Positions 42,854 to 54,200 are shown, counted from the first letter of the stretch. The stretch: 64,000 nucleotides of DNA from Eubacterium sp. (GCA_017477505.1 JAFUVQ010000015.1:22192-86191), one strand, 5' to 3'. Notes: generated by a model from the letters alone, not told the origin. Translations and numbers: made by a program.

Positions 42854-44062
42854 ATGTCAGAAAATGCAATTTCAGTAAAAAATATACATAAGATGTATAA
42901 GCTCTATGCTTCGAAAATGGACAGGATTTATGATGCCCTTGGGGTGACTCCTCTTTCAAAATATAAGAAGCATAATGCTCTTAACGGAGTAAGCTTCGAT
43001 GTTGCAAAGGGTGAATGCATCGGTATCATAGGAACAAACGGAGCCGGAAAGTCTACGATCCTGAAGATTATTACAGGCGTTGTCAGTCCTACTTCAGGTG
43101 AGATAGAGGTAAACGGAAGGATTTCCGCACTTCTTGAACTGGGAGCGGGCTTCAATCAGGAATATACCGGAATTGAGAATATCTACCTTAACGGAACCAT
43201 GATCGGAATGTCCAAAGAAGAGGTGGATGAAAAACTGGATGATATACTCAAGTTTGCTGATATAGGTGAATATGTCTATCAGCCGGTTAAAACTTATTCA
43301 TCGGGTATGTTTGTGCGTCTTGCATTTGCAGTCGCCATAAATGTAGATCCCGAGATACTGATCGTTGATGAAGCGCTTTCGGTAGGAGATGTATTCTTCC
43401 AGGCAAAGTGTTATCAGAAATTCGAAGAATTCAAGAATGCGGGAAAGACTATACTTTTTGTAAGTCATGACCTTTCCAGTATAGAGAAATACTGTGACAG
43501 AGCCATTCTCCTCAATAAGGGTGAACTTGTCTGTGACGGAACTCCGAAAGATACCATAGATCTTTATAAGCAGATTCTGGTGGGCCAGAGTGAAGGGGGT
43601 AAGCTTCGACGCACTGAGGACGGAACTCAGGATTATGGCGACAAGAAGGTCGAGATCGCCGATTATCATTTCTTTGATGATACAGGAAGAGAAACCACGA
43701 CCTACATGAAGGGAAGTGAGTTTTCCGTTAAAGTAAAGATTCATGCAAATGAGGATGTTGAGGCACCGATAGTTGCTCTGACCATCAGAAATATTAAGGG
43801 AATCGATGTTACCGGTACAAATACCATGATGGAAAAGTGTGACGTCGGCCCACTTAAAGCAGGTGAGGAGCGAACTGTTACATTTACCCAGAAAGTAGAC
43901 CTTCAGGGCGGTGAATATCTTATATCTCTTGGATGCACCCGCTTTGAGGAATATGAACTCCGTGTATATCACAGACTTTACGATGTTACCTCTATCTCAG
44001 TAGTATCATCGAAGGATACTGTGGGATATTATGATATGAATTCAGTGGTTACCATTGAATAG
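42854..44062 (+). CDS. wzt: Polysaccharide ABC exporter ATPase with Wzt C-terminal domain
   Basis: The 402-residue protein has Walker A GTNGAGKST (about residue 60), the signature YSSGMFVRLAF (about 148), Walker B EILIVDEALSVGD and the H-loop LFVSHDL. After about residue 245 an additional beta-sandwich region (KVEIADYHFFDDTGRETTTY) matches the Wzt C-terminal domain that recognises the polymer's capping sugar. This suggests export of a finished, terminally modified O-antigen-like polysaccharide. Confidence 0.9.
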   Translation: MSENAISVKNIHKMYKLYASKMDRIYDALGVTPLSKYKKHNALNGVSFDVAKGECIGIIGTNGAGKSTILKIITGVVSPTSGEIEVNGRISALLELGAGFNQEYTGIENIYLNGTMIGMSKEEVDEKLDDILKFADIGEYVYQPVKTYSSGMFVRLAFAVAINVDPEILIVDEALSVGDVFFQAKCYQKFEEFKNAGKTILFVSHDLSSIEKYCDRAILLNKGELVCDGTPKDTIDLYKQILVGQSEGGKLRRTEDGTQDYGDKKVEIADYHFFDDTGRETTTYMKGSEFSVKVKIHANEDVEAPIVALTIRNIKGIDVTGTNTMMEKCDVGPLKAGEERTVTFTQKVDLQGGEYLISLGCTRFEEYELRVYHRLYDVTSISVVSSKDTVGYYDMNSVVTIE

Positions 44063-44084
44063 GTAAGTTATCGGAGAAAATGCA

Positions 44085-45620
44085 ATGATATATAATGATG
44101 AACTAAAGTGTATTCATAAGAACCTTCTCTCCTGGTACGGGTTATCGGGAGAGTGTTTCTATGTCAGCGGAAATTCCGGACGGGATGGCGCTGCTGACTC
44201 TGTCACTGTTTTTCCGGATGAAAAGTACGATAATATCATTATAGTTCCCGATGAATCCATGGATATCATTTCCATGGTTTCCGGTGCTGTCAGCCATCTT
44301 AAGGAAGACGGCCGCCTGATAGTGGCTGCCGATAATAAGTTTGCCCTTAAGTATTTTTCGGGAGTTGCAAATGAATCCTCCGGAAGATACTTCGGCAGTA
44401 TTACATCAAAAGATTCTTCAACTGTTTCTCTTAGGGATATTAATGATTTAGAAGCTTTAGGGCTTTACGTAGAAGAAAAATATTATCCTTATCCCGACTT
44501 CAGACTTCCGCGATCTATCTACAGATCTGATTTTGTAAATGAAATGAAGATCAATCCGGCAGTCTTTACCCCTGCATATGATAAAGACAGATATGTACTC
44601 TTTGACGAAGAATCAGCCATGAGAGAGATGATAAAAGAAGGAATATGGGAGAACTTCGTTAATTCGTATCTTCTGGTATTAAAGAAGTACAGCGCCTCGA
44701 TTCCGGATAAGAAGGCTGAGCCGGATGGAATGCTTTATGCAAGATTCAATACCGAACGTGCGCCTCAGTACAGGGTGGATACTTTTATAAAGAGAAAAGA
44801 CGGAAAGCTTTTTGTAGAGAAGAAGGCTGATTCCGAAGAAGCAGTCGCACATCTTGAAAAGATAAATGAGAATTATAAGCTGTTAACCGGGCTGTATCGC
44901 TTTATAAAGCCGGTTCCGTGTGATGCAGCAGAAAATGGTGTACTTAGCTTTGAATATGTCGAAGGTAAGACTCTTGACAGGAAACTCTATGAGTCGATCA
45001 TTTATATTCAGACACATGGAGATTCCATAAATGACAGGCCGGAGGCTGATGATCAGAACGGGAGACGTGATCAGACTGCCAGGATCCTGGCAGAGTTTGA
45101 AAAGACTCTGAATACAGTATTTGATTATAATCCTGAGGCTCTTACACCGGATGGGATTCCGGGACTTGCAAATGTGGACTGCATCCTCAGTAATTTCATC
45201 GAAGATAATGAGGGGACTGTAAGGCTTATTGATTATGAATGGGTTTATGAGAAGAACGTAAATCCGGAATATCTTAAATACAGAACCTGCTTCTATTTTT
45301 ATCAGGATCATCCCGATATTGAAGCAGTGCTTCCGTTTAAGGTACTTATGGAACATTTCGGAATAGATGAGAAGAAATGCGGGAAGTTTGCTGAGATGGA
45401 GGATAAGTTCCAGCAGAAGGTTTACGGAGAAAACTGGAAATATCAGATAACAAGAAATTATGCTAAGAAGAATATCTCCTTTGAAGGACTTGAAGAGGAT
45501 TTCAGGCTTAAGGAGAATCATATAAAGAATCTGGAGGAATCCAATGCCCGCCTTAGAAGGGCACTTAAGAATCCCGTGGCGGGAGTAAGCGAATTCCTTC
45601 ACAAAAAATTCAGCAAATAG
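44085..45620 (+). CDS. Two-domain methyltransferase-like/kinase-like protein
   Basis: The 511-residue protein has an N-terminal part resembling a degenerate SAM-methyltransferase fold (SGAVSHLKEDGRLIVAADNKFALKYFSG). The C-terminal half, from about residue 225, looks kinase-like: FVEKKADSEEA, then a gap, then VDCILSNFIE and RLIDYEWVY as possible catalytic and metal-binding loops. A coiled segment ends the protein. It follows wzt by 22 bases. In Wzm/Wzt loci such proteins cap the growing chain with methyl or phosphate groups, which Wzt then recognises; that is the best guess here, not shown. Confidence 0.55.
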   Translation: MIYNDELKCIHKNLLSWYGLSGECFYVSGNSGRDGAADSVTVFPDEKYDNIIIVPDESMDIISMVSGAVSHLKEDGRLIVAADNKFALKYFSGVANESSGRYFGSITSKDSSTVSLRDINDLEALGLYVEEKYYPYPDFRLPRSIYRSDFVNEMKINPAVFTPAYDKDRYVLFDEESAMREMIKEGIWENFVNSYLLVLKKYSASIPDKKAEPDGMLYARFNTERAPQYRVDTFIKRKDGKLFVEKKADSEEAVAHLEKINENYKLLTGLYRFIKPVPCDAAENGVLSFEYVEGKTLDRKLYESIIYIQTHGDSINDRPEADDQNGRRDQTARILAEFEKTLNTVFDYNPEALTPDGIPGLANVDCILSNFIEDNEGTVRLIDYEWVYEKNVNPEYLKYRTCFYFYQDHPDIEAVLPFKVLMEHFGIDEKKCGKFAEMEDKFQQKVYGENWKYQITRNYAKKNISFEGLEEDFRLKENHIKNLEESNARLRRALKNPVAGVSEFLHKKFSK

Positions 45621-45631
45621 TCAGTAAAATG

Positions 45632-45640
45632 TGGTATAAT
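45632..45640 (+). promoter_or_regulatory. Extended -10 promoter of the hydrolase operon
   Basis: TGGTATAAT has TG plus a perfect -10 at 45635-45640. No consensus -35 is present. The predicted leader is about 105 bases and contains a weak GAGG/CCTC stem. No known riboswitch is recognised. Confidence 0.6.
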
Positions 45641-45750
45641 CACAATATCTATGGACTTACGTGAGGATGACCGGAGGAGAGACAGAAGAAAATAGGTTCT
45701 TTTGCCTCTTTTTCGTATAGTAGAAAATAATTAGTAGAACGGAGAAGGAC

Positions 45751-48417
45751 ATGAAAAAAGGACTAAAAAGATTAGCAGCAACACTTCTTGCAGGGGCATT
45801 GACTGTCGGCGCGGCATTTGCGGCTCCTGTCACAGGTTTCACCAGATACGCTGAGGAAGGCACGGTAAAGGAGGCAGAAGCTGCTGTTCCTTATAATTAC
45901 GCAAAACTTCTTCAGCAGTCACTGTATTTCTATGATGCAAATATGTGCGGCACCGATGTTACGAATGCCAGTCTCCACAGCTGGAGGAACAACTGCCATA
46001 CATTTGACAAAACAACCTACAGAAGAAGCGATGGCAGTACGGTAACGGTCGATCTTACAGGCGGATATCATGATGCCGGAGATCATGTTAAGTTCGGTCT
46101 TCCCGCAGCATATTCCGCATTTGTGCTCGGAATGAGCTACGACACCAATAAAGATGCATATCAGACTGCATCCCAGACAGGCCATCTTCAGAAGATCACT
46201 ACCCGTTTTGCTGATTATTTTGTAAAATGTACCGTTCTTAATTCGGCAGGTACAAAGGTTGAAGCATTCTGTGTACAGGTAGGACAGGGTGGCGCAGGAT
46301 ATGACCACGGTTACTGGGGAGCTCCCGAGAATCAGTCAAATGCCAACAGACCTTTCTATTTCTCGGGTGCAAATGATCCTTCAACCGACATAGTCAGCCT
46401 ATCAGTTGCTGCGCTTGCCATGCAGTATAAGAATTTCGGCGGACAGAAGTACCTTGATACAGCCAAGAAGCTTTTCGCATATGCAAGAGATAATCAGAAG
46501 GCTACAAATCATTCGGCAGGAAGCTTCTATAATTCAAGTTCATGGGCAGATGACTACTGCCTCGCGGCAACTATTCTTTACAAAGTTACAAATGACAGCC
46601 AGTATCTGAATGAATATAACAGATACAGCTCACAGGCACTTTATGTTGGCTGGCCGCTTTCATGGGATGATACCAAGGCAGCTGTTGCTTTCTATAACGG
46701 AAAGAGCGATCAGCTTTCACCGAACAAGATAGGCGGCTCGACAGTTGACGGCGTATACAAATGTATTAATGACTGGGGTTCATGCCGTTACAATACCTCA
46801 ATGCAGTATATGGCTCTTATGTATGATAAGCTCACGGGAACCAATACCTACAGAGGCTGGGCTGAGCAGCAGATGAATTATATACTCGGTTCAAACCCGA
46901 GAAACCAGTGCTATGTATGCGGCTTTGCGTCAAACAGCTCAAAGTATCCTCACCACAGGGCGGCATCCGGATACACCGGTGGAACAAAGGGAACAACAGC
47001 TCAGGCACACGTACTTACAGGTGCTCTTGTAGGCGGCCCGGGAATGGGAGGCAATTATCAGGATACTGCTGATAATTATCAGTTCAATGAAGTTGCTCTT
47101 GATTACAATGCAACACTTGTTGCTGCGGCAGCTGCAATCTACAGTGGTCACAAGGGTGAAGCAACCGTTGACGGAAGTCTCTATATGGACGGACCTGTGA
47201 CGGTTTATAACGGAGTGGATTATGCACCTGTCTATAATTTTGAATATTACATGAATAAATATCCGGATCTTAAGAAGGCATTCGGAAATGATTCTCAGAG
47301 GGCACTTCAGCATTTCGTAAATAACGGAATGAAGGAGGGAAGACAGGCCATCGCTACATTTGACGTAAATTCTTATAAGAATGCAAATGTAGATCTTCGT
47401 AATGAGTTTGGTACCGACCTTACAAAGTATTATCTTCACTATGTGAAGTACGGAAAGAATGAGGTATCAAGACGCGGAACAACAACAGGCGTAAATGCTC
47501 CTGTAGGAACAGTTACAAAGTTTAATGGTGTAAATTATGCGGCTGTATATAATTATGCATATTATACATCCAAGTATCCTGACCTTAAGAATGTATACGG
47601 AAATGATGATGTCAGAACTCTGCAGCACTTCGTTAACTTCGGAATGAAGGAAGGAAGACAGGCAAGCGCTGATTTCGATATCATTGCTTATGCATACAGC
47701 CATGCGGACATCAGACATATCTATAAGAATGATCTTGTAAAATACTATATGCATTTCATCAACTTCGGAAAGAAGGAAGGACGAAAGGCAACCGTAACAA
47801 GAGTCATGAAGAATTATGCCGTTATATATAACGGTGTGAATTACGCAGATGTATTCGACTGGAATTACTACACGCACTATTATCCTGACATCAAGAAGGC
47901 TTACGGTTTTGACGATGCGGCTGCGCTCCGTCATTTCGTGGTTTTCGGAATGAAGGAAGGAAGACAGGCTAAGGCTACATTTGATGTTAAATCCTATAAG
48001 AATGCATATGCTGACCTCCGAAGTGCCTATGCAAATGATTATACCAGATATTATCTTCATTATATAAATGCAGGTAAGTCTGAAGGAAGAAATAAGACAA
48101 CAGGAATCACATCTCCTATAGGATATGTGACAAAACTTGGCGGAGTTGATTATTCGGCTGTTTATGACTTTGAATACTATCTTGCCAATAACAAGGATGT
48201 AAGAAGAGCTCTCGGAAGAGACGATGTCGAAGTTCTTAAGCAGTTTGTAAATTACGGAATGAAGGAAGGAAGACGCGCCAGCGCTGAGTTTGATGTGAAT
48301 TATTACAAAAACAGTAATAAGGATCTGAGAAAGGCGTATGGTAACGATCTTGCCAGGTACTATCTGCACTATATCAAGGCAGGTAAGAAAGAAGGAAGAA
48401 GGGGTTCTGCACAGTGA
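45751..48417 (+). CDS. Secreted GH9 endoglucanase-type enzyme with four KEGR modules
   Basis: The 888-residue protein has a signal peptide (KKGLKRLAATLLAGALTVGA), then a GH9 catalytic domain at about 48-470. Visible active-site segments are GGYHDAGDHVKFGLP with the catalytic aspartates (about 105-115), YPHHRAASG (about 400) and NEVALDYNA with the acid glutamate (about 446). GH9 enzymes cleave beta-1,4-glucans. No carbohydrate-binding module or dockerin is present. The C-terminal 400 residues are four two-part repeats (NGVDY, then KYPDLK, HFVNFGMKEGR, DLR, YYLHY and GKKEGR). It is the first gene of a four-gene operon, and its stop overlaps the next GTG start. Confidence 0.93.
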   Translation: MKKGLKRLAATLLAGALTVGAAFAAPVTGFTRYAEEGTVKEAEAAVPYNYAKLLQQSLYFYDANMCGTDVTNASLHSWRNNCHTFDKTTYRRSDGSTVTVDLTGGYHDAGDHVKFGLPAAYSAFVLGMSYDTNKDAYQTASQTGHLQKITTRFADYFVKCTVLNSAGTKVEAFCVQVGQGGAGYDHGYWGAPENQSNANRPFYFSGANDPSTDIVSLSVAALAMQYKNFGGQKYLDTAKKLFAYARDNQKATNHSAGSFYNSSSWADDYCLAATILYKVTNDSQYLNEYNRYSSQALYVGWPLSWDDTKAAVAFYNGKSDQLSPNKIGGSTVDGVYKCINDWGSCRYNTSMQYMALMYDKLTGTNTYRGWAEQQMNYILGSNPRNQCYVCGFASNSSKYPHHRAASGYTGGTKGTTAQAHVLTGALVGGPGMGGNYQDTADNYQFNEVALDYNATLVAAAAAIYSGHKGEATVDGSLYMDGPVTVYNGVDYAPVYNFEYYMNKYPDLKKAFGNDSQRALQHFVNNGMKEGRQAIATFDVNSYKNANVDLRNEFGTDLTKYYLHYVKYGKNEVSRRGTTTGVNAPVGTVTKFNGVNYAAVYNYAYYTSKYPDLKNVYGNDDVRTLQHFVNFGMKEGRQASADFDIIAYAYSHADIRHIYKNDLVKYYMHFINFGKKEGRKATVTRVMKNYAVIYNGVNYADVFDWNYYTHYYPDIKKAYGFDDAAALRHFVVFGMKEGRQAKATFDVKSYKNAYADLRSAYANDYTRYYLHYINAGKSEGRNKTTGITSPIGYVTKLGGVDYSAVYDFEYYLANNKDVRRALGRDDVEVLKQFVNYGMKEGRRASAEFDVNYYKNSNKDLRKAYGNDLARYYLHYIKAGKKEGRRGSAQ
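47197..48414 (+). repeat. KEGR modules 1-4 of the GH9 protein
   Basis: Four units of about 95 residues, each an A half (NGVDY to FGMKEGR) and a B half (FDVxSYKN to GKKEGR), are separated by Thr/Gly/Pro linkers. Confidence 0.9.
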
Positions 48418-51203
48418 GAAGAAAGATAGCTTTTGTACTTGCCGGGGCAATGATCCTGGCAGGTGCAGCAGGAAATTATAACGGGATAAACCGTGTAGAG
48501 GCTGGCAGTACCGGCTCCTACGGTTATTCCTCGGAAAAATATGCCGATGGTGAACTTTCCGGAGAATATGATATTGCGGACGGAACACTGGGAGGCGGAA
48601 CCGGAAACTCATATGGCATGGCATCGGACAATGACGGTCTCAGCCCGATTGATGAGAATCTGGTTTATGACACGGATACCGGATCACAGGATGATCTTCT
48701 TTCTGATGAAATGAAAGATCTGATAGAAAATGCTGATTTCTATATTAATCCTGATGATGAGGATTCATATGGGGATTTCATGGACGGCAGAGAAAATGCC
48801 ACCCCGGGTGATGCGACTCCGGGCGATGCCGATGGAAATGAAGATGGCGACGATTCTTTGGTTCCCGGAGATGAGGAAAGTCTGGAAAATTCCTATAACT
48901 ATTATGATATGAGAACTACAGGAAATATCACTTCCGTAAAGAATCAGGGCGGCTACAATACCTGCTGGGCTTTCGGTGCAACGGGTATGGCTGAGACATC
49001 TATGCTGAAGCAGGGATTTGTATCAAAAAATGCTTCCGGAACAACTCCTGATTATTCGGAATTCCAGCTTGCTTACTTTACCTATCACAGCAGTGCTACT
49101 AAGGATCCTCTCGGAAATCTTGAAGGGGATTATAACATGGTAGGAAGCAGTAACAGGGATTTCCTGGAAAATGGAGGAAGCCCTCTTGTTTCACAGTTTA
49201 CTCTGGCAAGCTGGGTCGGACTTGTAGATGAGTCTCTGGCACCGTATTCATCAGCGAGAGCAACGGCTGTACTTGATCCTTCTCTTGAATACACACGCAA
49301 CGCTGTTCACATGAAGGATTCACGTCTTGTTGAAAATGTCAACAGGGACTATGTAAAAGATCTTATCCTTACATATGGTGCAGCCATAACGGGAATTAAG
49401 TTTGATACATCATATTTTGCAAGAGACGGTGTCTCATATGTTTATCCAAATCAGACTATGCCCGGTCATGCAGTCCTTCTTATAGGATGGGATGACAGCT
49501 ACAGTAGAAATAACTTTTCATATACACCAGAAGGCGACGGCGCCTGGCTGGTAAAGAACAGCTGGGGTAAGGGTAATCATGATTATTTCTGGATATCATA
49601 TTATGATCCTACACTGCTGAGAAAATATAATTCTCTTTCTGGAAAAAGAAGTATGAATACATCATCTGCTTTCAGATTTGAACCGGCAGGAGATTATGAT
49701 TTCAATTATCAGTACGACGGCGGCTATGGTAATCAGACATATAATCTGACCAACGGCAATTCAATTGCCAATATATTTAAGATAAGTGGAGATATGGCTG
49801 AAAGGCTTTCGGCAGTTTCATTTGCACTTGCCGATGACAATGTGGATTATTCAATTCAGCTTTACAGGAATCCGAAGGCAGCCTATGGCGGTTCGGAACT
49901 TGATCCTGTTTCAGGAACGCCTGTGCTTGCCAGACCTGTAACCGGCAGAACTGATTATGCCGGTATATACACGGTTAAACTCGGCAGCTCACCGGTATTC
50001 TACGAAGGCGAGACTGTTTCAATTGTTATAACACTGAGTGATAGCGACAGTGGGGACAGCAAGACAACCATATACCTTGACGGACATTATTCCGACAGCT
50101 CATATAATTTCTACAGTCACGTTGAGCCGAATCAGTCTTTCCTCGTAGAAAACGGAATTACCAAGGACCTTTACAGAACAAGGTTCGTGACAGGCACTGA
50201 CGCAAGTGGAAACAGAACTTATGTATATGGTTCCGATGTGGGACTCTGTGCCAGAATCAAGGCATTTACTACTATTGAAAGAACTGTAAAGACCAGCTAT
50301 GCAACGGTATATGACGGCATAGATTACAGTTCGGTTTATGACTATAATTACTATGTTTCAAAATATCCTGACGTTTGGAAGGCATTAAAGGCAAATGATG
50401 CTGCGGTTCTGCGTCACTTCGTACTCTTCGGCATGAAAGAGGGAAGACGCGGCAACGATGCATTTGACGTTTATTCATATAAGAATGCTTACGCCGATCT
50501 CAGAAATGTCTATGGCGATAATCTTGCTGCCTACTATCAGCATTATGCCAGATGGGGCAGAAAAGAAGGCAGGAACCGGATCAAGAACGTGACCACCAGA
50601 GTAGGAAAAGTTACGATGCTGGACGGTGTGGATTACAGTGCGGTATTTGATGCGGATTATTATTTTGGCAAGAATCCTGATATAGTAAAAGCTTATGGAA
50701 CAAATAATGATATTGCGGCGCTCCGTCATTTCGTAAACTTCGGCATGGCCGAAGGACGTAAGGGAAATGCACCGTTTAATGTAATCTCTTATGCTTACAG
50801 GTATCCGGATATTCGTCATATCTATAAGAATGACCTCAAGAGATATTATATGCACTTCCAGAATTTTGGTAAGAAAGAAGGCCGTGTGGGCATAGGATGT
50901 ACCGAGATGCGGGGATATTACACAAGCTATTCAGGAACGGATTATAGTCTTGTATATGATTACAATCACTATGTTTTAAGATATCCTGATATCAAGAAAG
51001 CATATGGACTAGATGATCAGAGAACCCTTGAGCATTTTGTTAAATTTGGAATGTCGGAGGGCAGACAGGCTAAAACGACATTTAATTTAAATGTATATAA
51101 ATCTAAAAATGCTGACTTAGTTAAGGTATATGGCACAAATAATGCTAACTACTATGTGCACTATATCAAGTTCGGCTATAAAGAAGGAAGAAAGGCTTAC
51201 TGA
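48414..51203 (+). CDS. Secreted papain-like (C1) cysteine protease with lectin-like domain and three KEGR modules
   Basis: The 929-residue protein starts at a GTG overlapping the GH9 stop and has a signal peptide (KIAFVLAGAMILAGAAG). An acidic Asp/Gly/Pro linker leads to a C1 domain with Gln-Gly then Cys184 in NQGGYNTCWAFG, His352 in PGHAVLLIGWDDSY and Asn382 in WLVKNSWG. A beta-rich region (about 420-600, SIANIFKISGDMAERLSAVSF) matches the lectin-like domain that follows such proteases. Three two-part KEGR repeats end the protein. It probably processes or turns over surface proteins. The next gene starts one base after its stop. Confidence 0.9.
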   Translation: MRRKIAFVLAGAMILAGAAGNYNGINRVEAGSTGSYGYSSEKYADGELSGEYDIADGTLGGGTGNSYGMASDNDGLSPIDENLVYDTDTGSQDDLLSDEMKDLIENADFYINPDDEDSYGDFMDGRENATPGDATPGDADGNEDGDDSLVPGDEESLENSYNYYDMRTTGNITSVKNQGGYNTCWAFGATGMAETSMLKQGFVSKNASGTTPDYSEFQLAYFTYHSSATKDPLGNLEGDYNMVGSSNRDFLENGGSPLVSQFTLASWVGLVDESLAPYSSARATAVLDPSLEYTRNAVHMKDSRLVENVNRDYVKDLILTYGAAITGIKFDTSYFARDGVSYVYPNQTMPGHAVLLIGWDDSYSRNNFSYTPEGDGAWLVKNSWGKGNHDYFWISYYDPTLLRKYNSLSGKRSMNTSSAFRFEPAGDYDFNYQYDGGYGNQTYNLTNGNSIANIFKISGDMAERLSAVSFALADDNVDYSIQLYRNPKAAYGGSELDPVSGTPVLARPVTGRTDYAGIYTVKLGSSPVFYEGETVSIVITLSDSDSGDSKTTIYLDGHYSDSSYNFYSHVEPNQSFLVENGITKDLYRTRFVTGTDASGNRTYVYGSDVGLCARIKAFTTIERTVKTSYATVYDGIDYSSVYDYNYYVSKYPDVWKALKANDAAVLRHFVLFGMKEGRRGNDAFDVYSYKNAYADLRNVYGDNLAAYYQHYARWGRKEGRNRIKNVTTRVGKVTMLDGVDYSAVFDADYYFGKNPDIVKAYGTNNDIAALRHFVNFGMAEGRKGNAPFNVISYAYRYPDIRHIYKNDLKRYYMHFQNFGKKEGRVGIGCTEMRGYYTSYSGTDYSLVYDYNHYVLRYPDIKKAYGLDDQRTLEHFVKFGMSEGRQAKTTFNLNVYKSKNADLVKVYGTNNANYYVHYIKFGYKEGRKAY
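50293..51200 (+). repeat. KEGR modules 1-3 of the C1 protease
   Basis: Three A+B units follow the same pattern as in the GH9 protein, for example YPDVWKAL, HFVLFGMKEGR and YYMHFQNFGKKEGR. Confidence 0.9.
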
Positions 51204-51204
51204 T

Positions 51205-54200
51205 ATGCGAAAACTAAAGCGGATCCTTGCGATGGGACTTGCGGCAGCGATGCTTATAACTGCTCCGGGATTCAGGAGTATGAGCTTTGCTGCGGAAGCG
51301 GACACATATGAGAAAATCGAAGAAACATTCACTACAGACGATGCTGACAGTATTGACAGGGAAGATACAGCGGATACAGATGATGTCACGGATACAGATG
51401 ATGCCACTGAGACAGATGATGCAACTGAGACAGATGATGCCACTGAGACAGATGATGCAACTGTGACAAGTGATGCAACTGTGACAGATGCCGAGGAGGA
51501 ATTCTCCGTAGATTACATGGTTGTCGGAAATAATGCCCTCACCCTTGGAGAAGAGCAGTTTGTCTACATTAAACTCGGAAGCGGAAATGCCGAAGAGGCT
51601 GCAGACACCGGTGCATTTGTTGTTACTGATACGGAAACTGAAGAAGAGTTTATCGTTGAGGGAGAAGCAGTATCCGAAGACGAGATAGTAGTTAAGTTTA
51701 CTCCGGAAAACTCCGGAAGCTATAGCTTCACTGCATTTGGAGACGATGAAAATACAGTGTATTTCGGCGTTGATACGGCAGCTTTAGTCGAGGCGGATGC
51801 ATGGCTTGCTGAGGAAAGTACGCCTGGGGATGCTTATACCGTTGATACGGACGATAAAGCTGATGATTACGCTGATGATGACGCAGATGATGAAACAGAG
51901 AAGGAAGAAATCGGGATATCGGATGATATGACGCTTTCACTTCCAGAGGGAATCGACAACGTAGGTACGAATAACGGAAAGATTGTCATAGCTCTTAATG
52001 CGGAACGTGATGATACCAGAACAGATAAGGCCTATGATGCCGGTATTGTAAAGACATATAACGGTTCAAGGATTGCCGAAAATGTGATCAATGGTAAGGT
52101 TCAGCAGTTCCTTTTCGAATATCTCTCCGAATATAATTGTGAGGTTTACAAGGTTCCGAGATATTCACTTTATGACTACGGTGATAAGACATCATATCAG
52201 ATGAGAGTTGACTATGCGGTAGGCAAGGCTGCGGATGTATTCGTTACCTTCGGACTTGATGACAGTGCAGACACTACTGTAACAGGTGCATATATCATCA
52301 TTCAGAATGCCAATCTTAAACCTGATTTCAATACCATCGGCAAGGGACTTGCCACTCAGATACTTGCAAGACTTACAGCTCTTGGACTTACAAGCAGGGG
52401 CACAATCATAAGAAGTTCTGAGGATGACAAATACAGTGACGGAAGTGCCGAGGACTGGTACGGATATTTAAGACGTCCCAAGCTCTGCAATCTTCCGGCA
52501 ATCATGATAAAGCATGCTTATCTTTCAAACGCTTCCGATTATCAGAAGTATCTTTCAAGTGATGATAAGCTCCGTGCCCTTGCAAAAGCAGATGCGGAAG
52601 GAATCATAGCTTACTATAAGCTTGTTAAGAAAAGTGAAGTTCCGGTAGAAGATAATCCTGCTATTAATATCTGTAACGGCGTTGATTATTCACCGGTTTA
52701 TAATTATGAATATTACATAGCAAATAATCCGGATCTTAAGTCAGCCTTCGGTACAGGAAGTAAGGCGGACAGAGAGAAGGCTATAAGACATTTTGTTTTA
52801 TATGGAATGAATGAAGTGCGTCGCGCAAGTGCCGACTTTGATCCTCTTTCATATATCTATGCCTATCCCGATCTCAGAAATGCATATCAGACCAATTGGT
52901 CAAGATATTATACACATTATCTGACATGGGGTAAGAATGAGGGCAGAGTGGCAACAGGAGTAACCTCAAGAGTAGGCTCCGTGACGGTATTTGAAGGCGT
53001 TAATTACAGTGCTGTATTTAATGTTGATTATTATCTTGAAAAGAATCCTGATGTCAAAGCGGCTCTGGGAACAAATAATGATATCGGAATACTCAGACAT
53101 TTCGTACTTTTCGGAATGAATGAGGGAAGAGCTTCTAAGGCAAGTTTTGAACTTAAGTCCTATGCTTACGCTCATGCGGACTTAAGACGTGCATTTGGAA
53201 ATGATTATAAGAAATATTACATGCATTATCTGAATTACGGCAAGAGGGAAGGCAGAATAGCAAAGGGTATTACAGCCATGGCACATCCTGTCACAGTAAA
53301 GGATGGTGTGGATTACAGCTGCATTTATGACTGTAATTATTATATTACATACAGCAAGGATGTAATGCGTGCTTACAGATTCCGTGATGACCTTATACTT
53401 GAGCATTTCATTAATTACGGAATGAAAGAATGCCGCCGTGCAAGTGAGAACTTTAATGTATATGCATATGCCAACAGATATTCAGATCTTCAGAAGATGT
53501 ATGGCACCAGCTTTTATAAATACTATATTCATTTCCTTAAGTTCGGATATAAGGAAGGCCGTAACGGCAAGGGAGATGATACAGAATATAAACCTATCCC
53601 GTTTGACATATCGGAAGCTGAAAGACAGGTGTGGATATACCTTCGTTCCGAGGGTTATTCGGATTACGCCATAGCCGGAATCATAGGCTGTATGTACTGT
53701 GAATCAAATATTCAGTCAGATATTATCGAAGCGGAGTTTGTAAAGGACTTCCCTGACAGAGCAACTATTATTGCAGACCTGGATGCTTATTGTAAGGATT
53801 ACCTCTTCCCGTATTACGAAAACAGAGGAATCGCCATAAGCCGTAACGGATATCTTAACAGCACTGACAGCAAGTATTATCCGGGACTCGGACTTATACA
53901 GTGGACAGGTCCGAGAGCATATAACCTGCTCCATTACAATATGAGTACCAATACTGTATCGGCAAATTACATTAATTCTGACTGGAACAGGATAGAAGTA
54001 CAGCTCAGTTTCTTCATACGTTATGAGAATTCTTACAGAGTAAGCTTTTGGAAGGCCTATAAGGCTATAGCGCCGCTGGATGAAGAAACCGATCAGGAAT
54101 GTGTTGAAAGGGCAACTGAAGAATTCTTCAGTACCATCATGCTGCCGGGTAATCATTCGGATACATTCCTTATCCCGAGAAAGAGCTACGCCGTAAAAGC

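Noticed and set aside
45641-45750. Riboswitch (for example c-di-GMP) in the leader of the hydrolase operon
   Set aside because: Only a weak GAGG/CCTC stem is present, and conserved c-di-GMP aptamer segments are not found.
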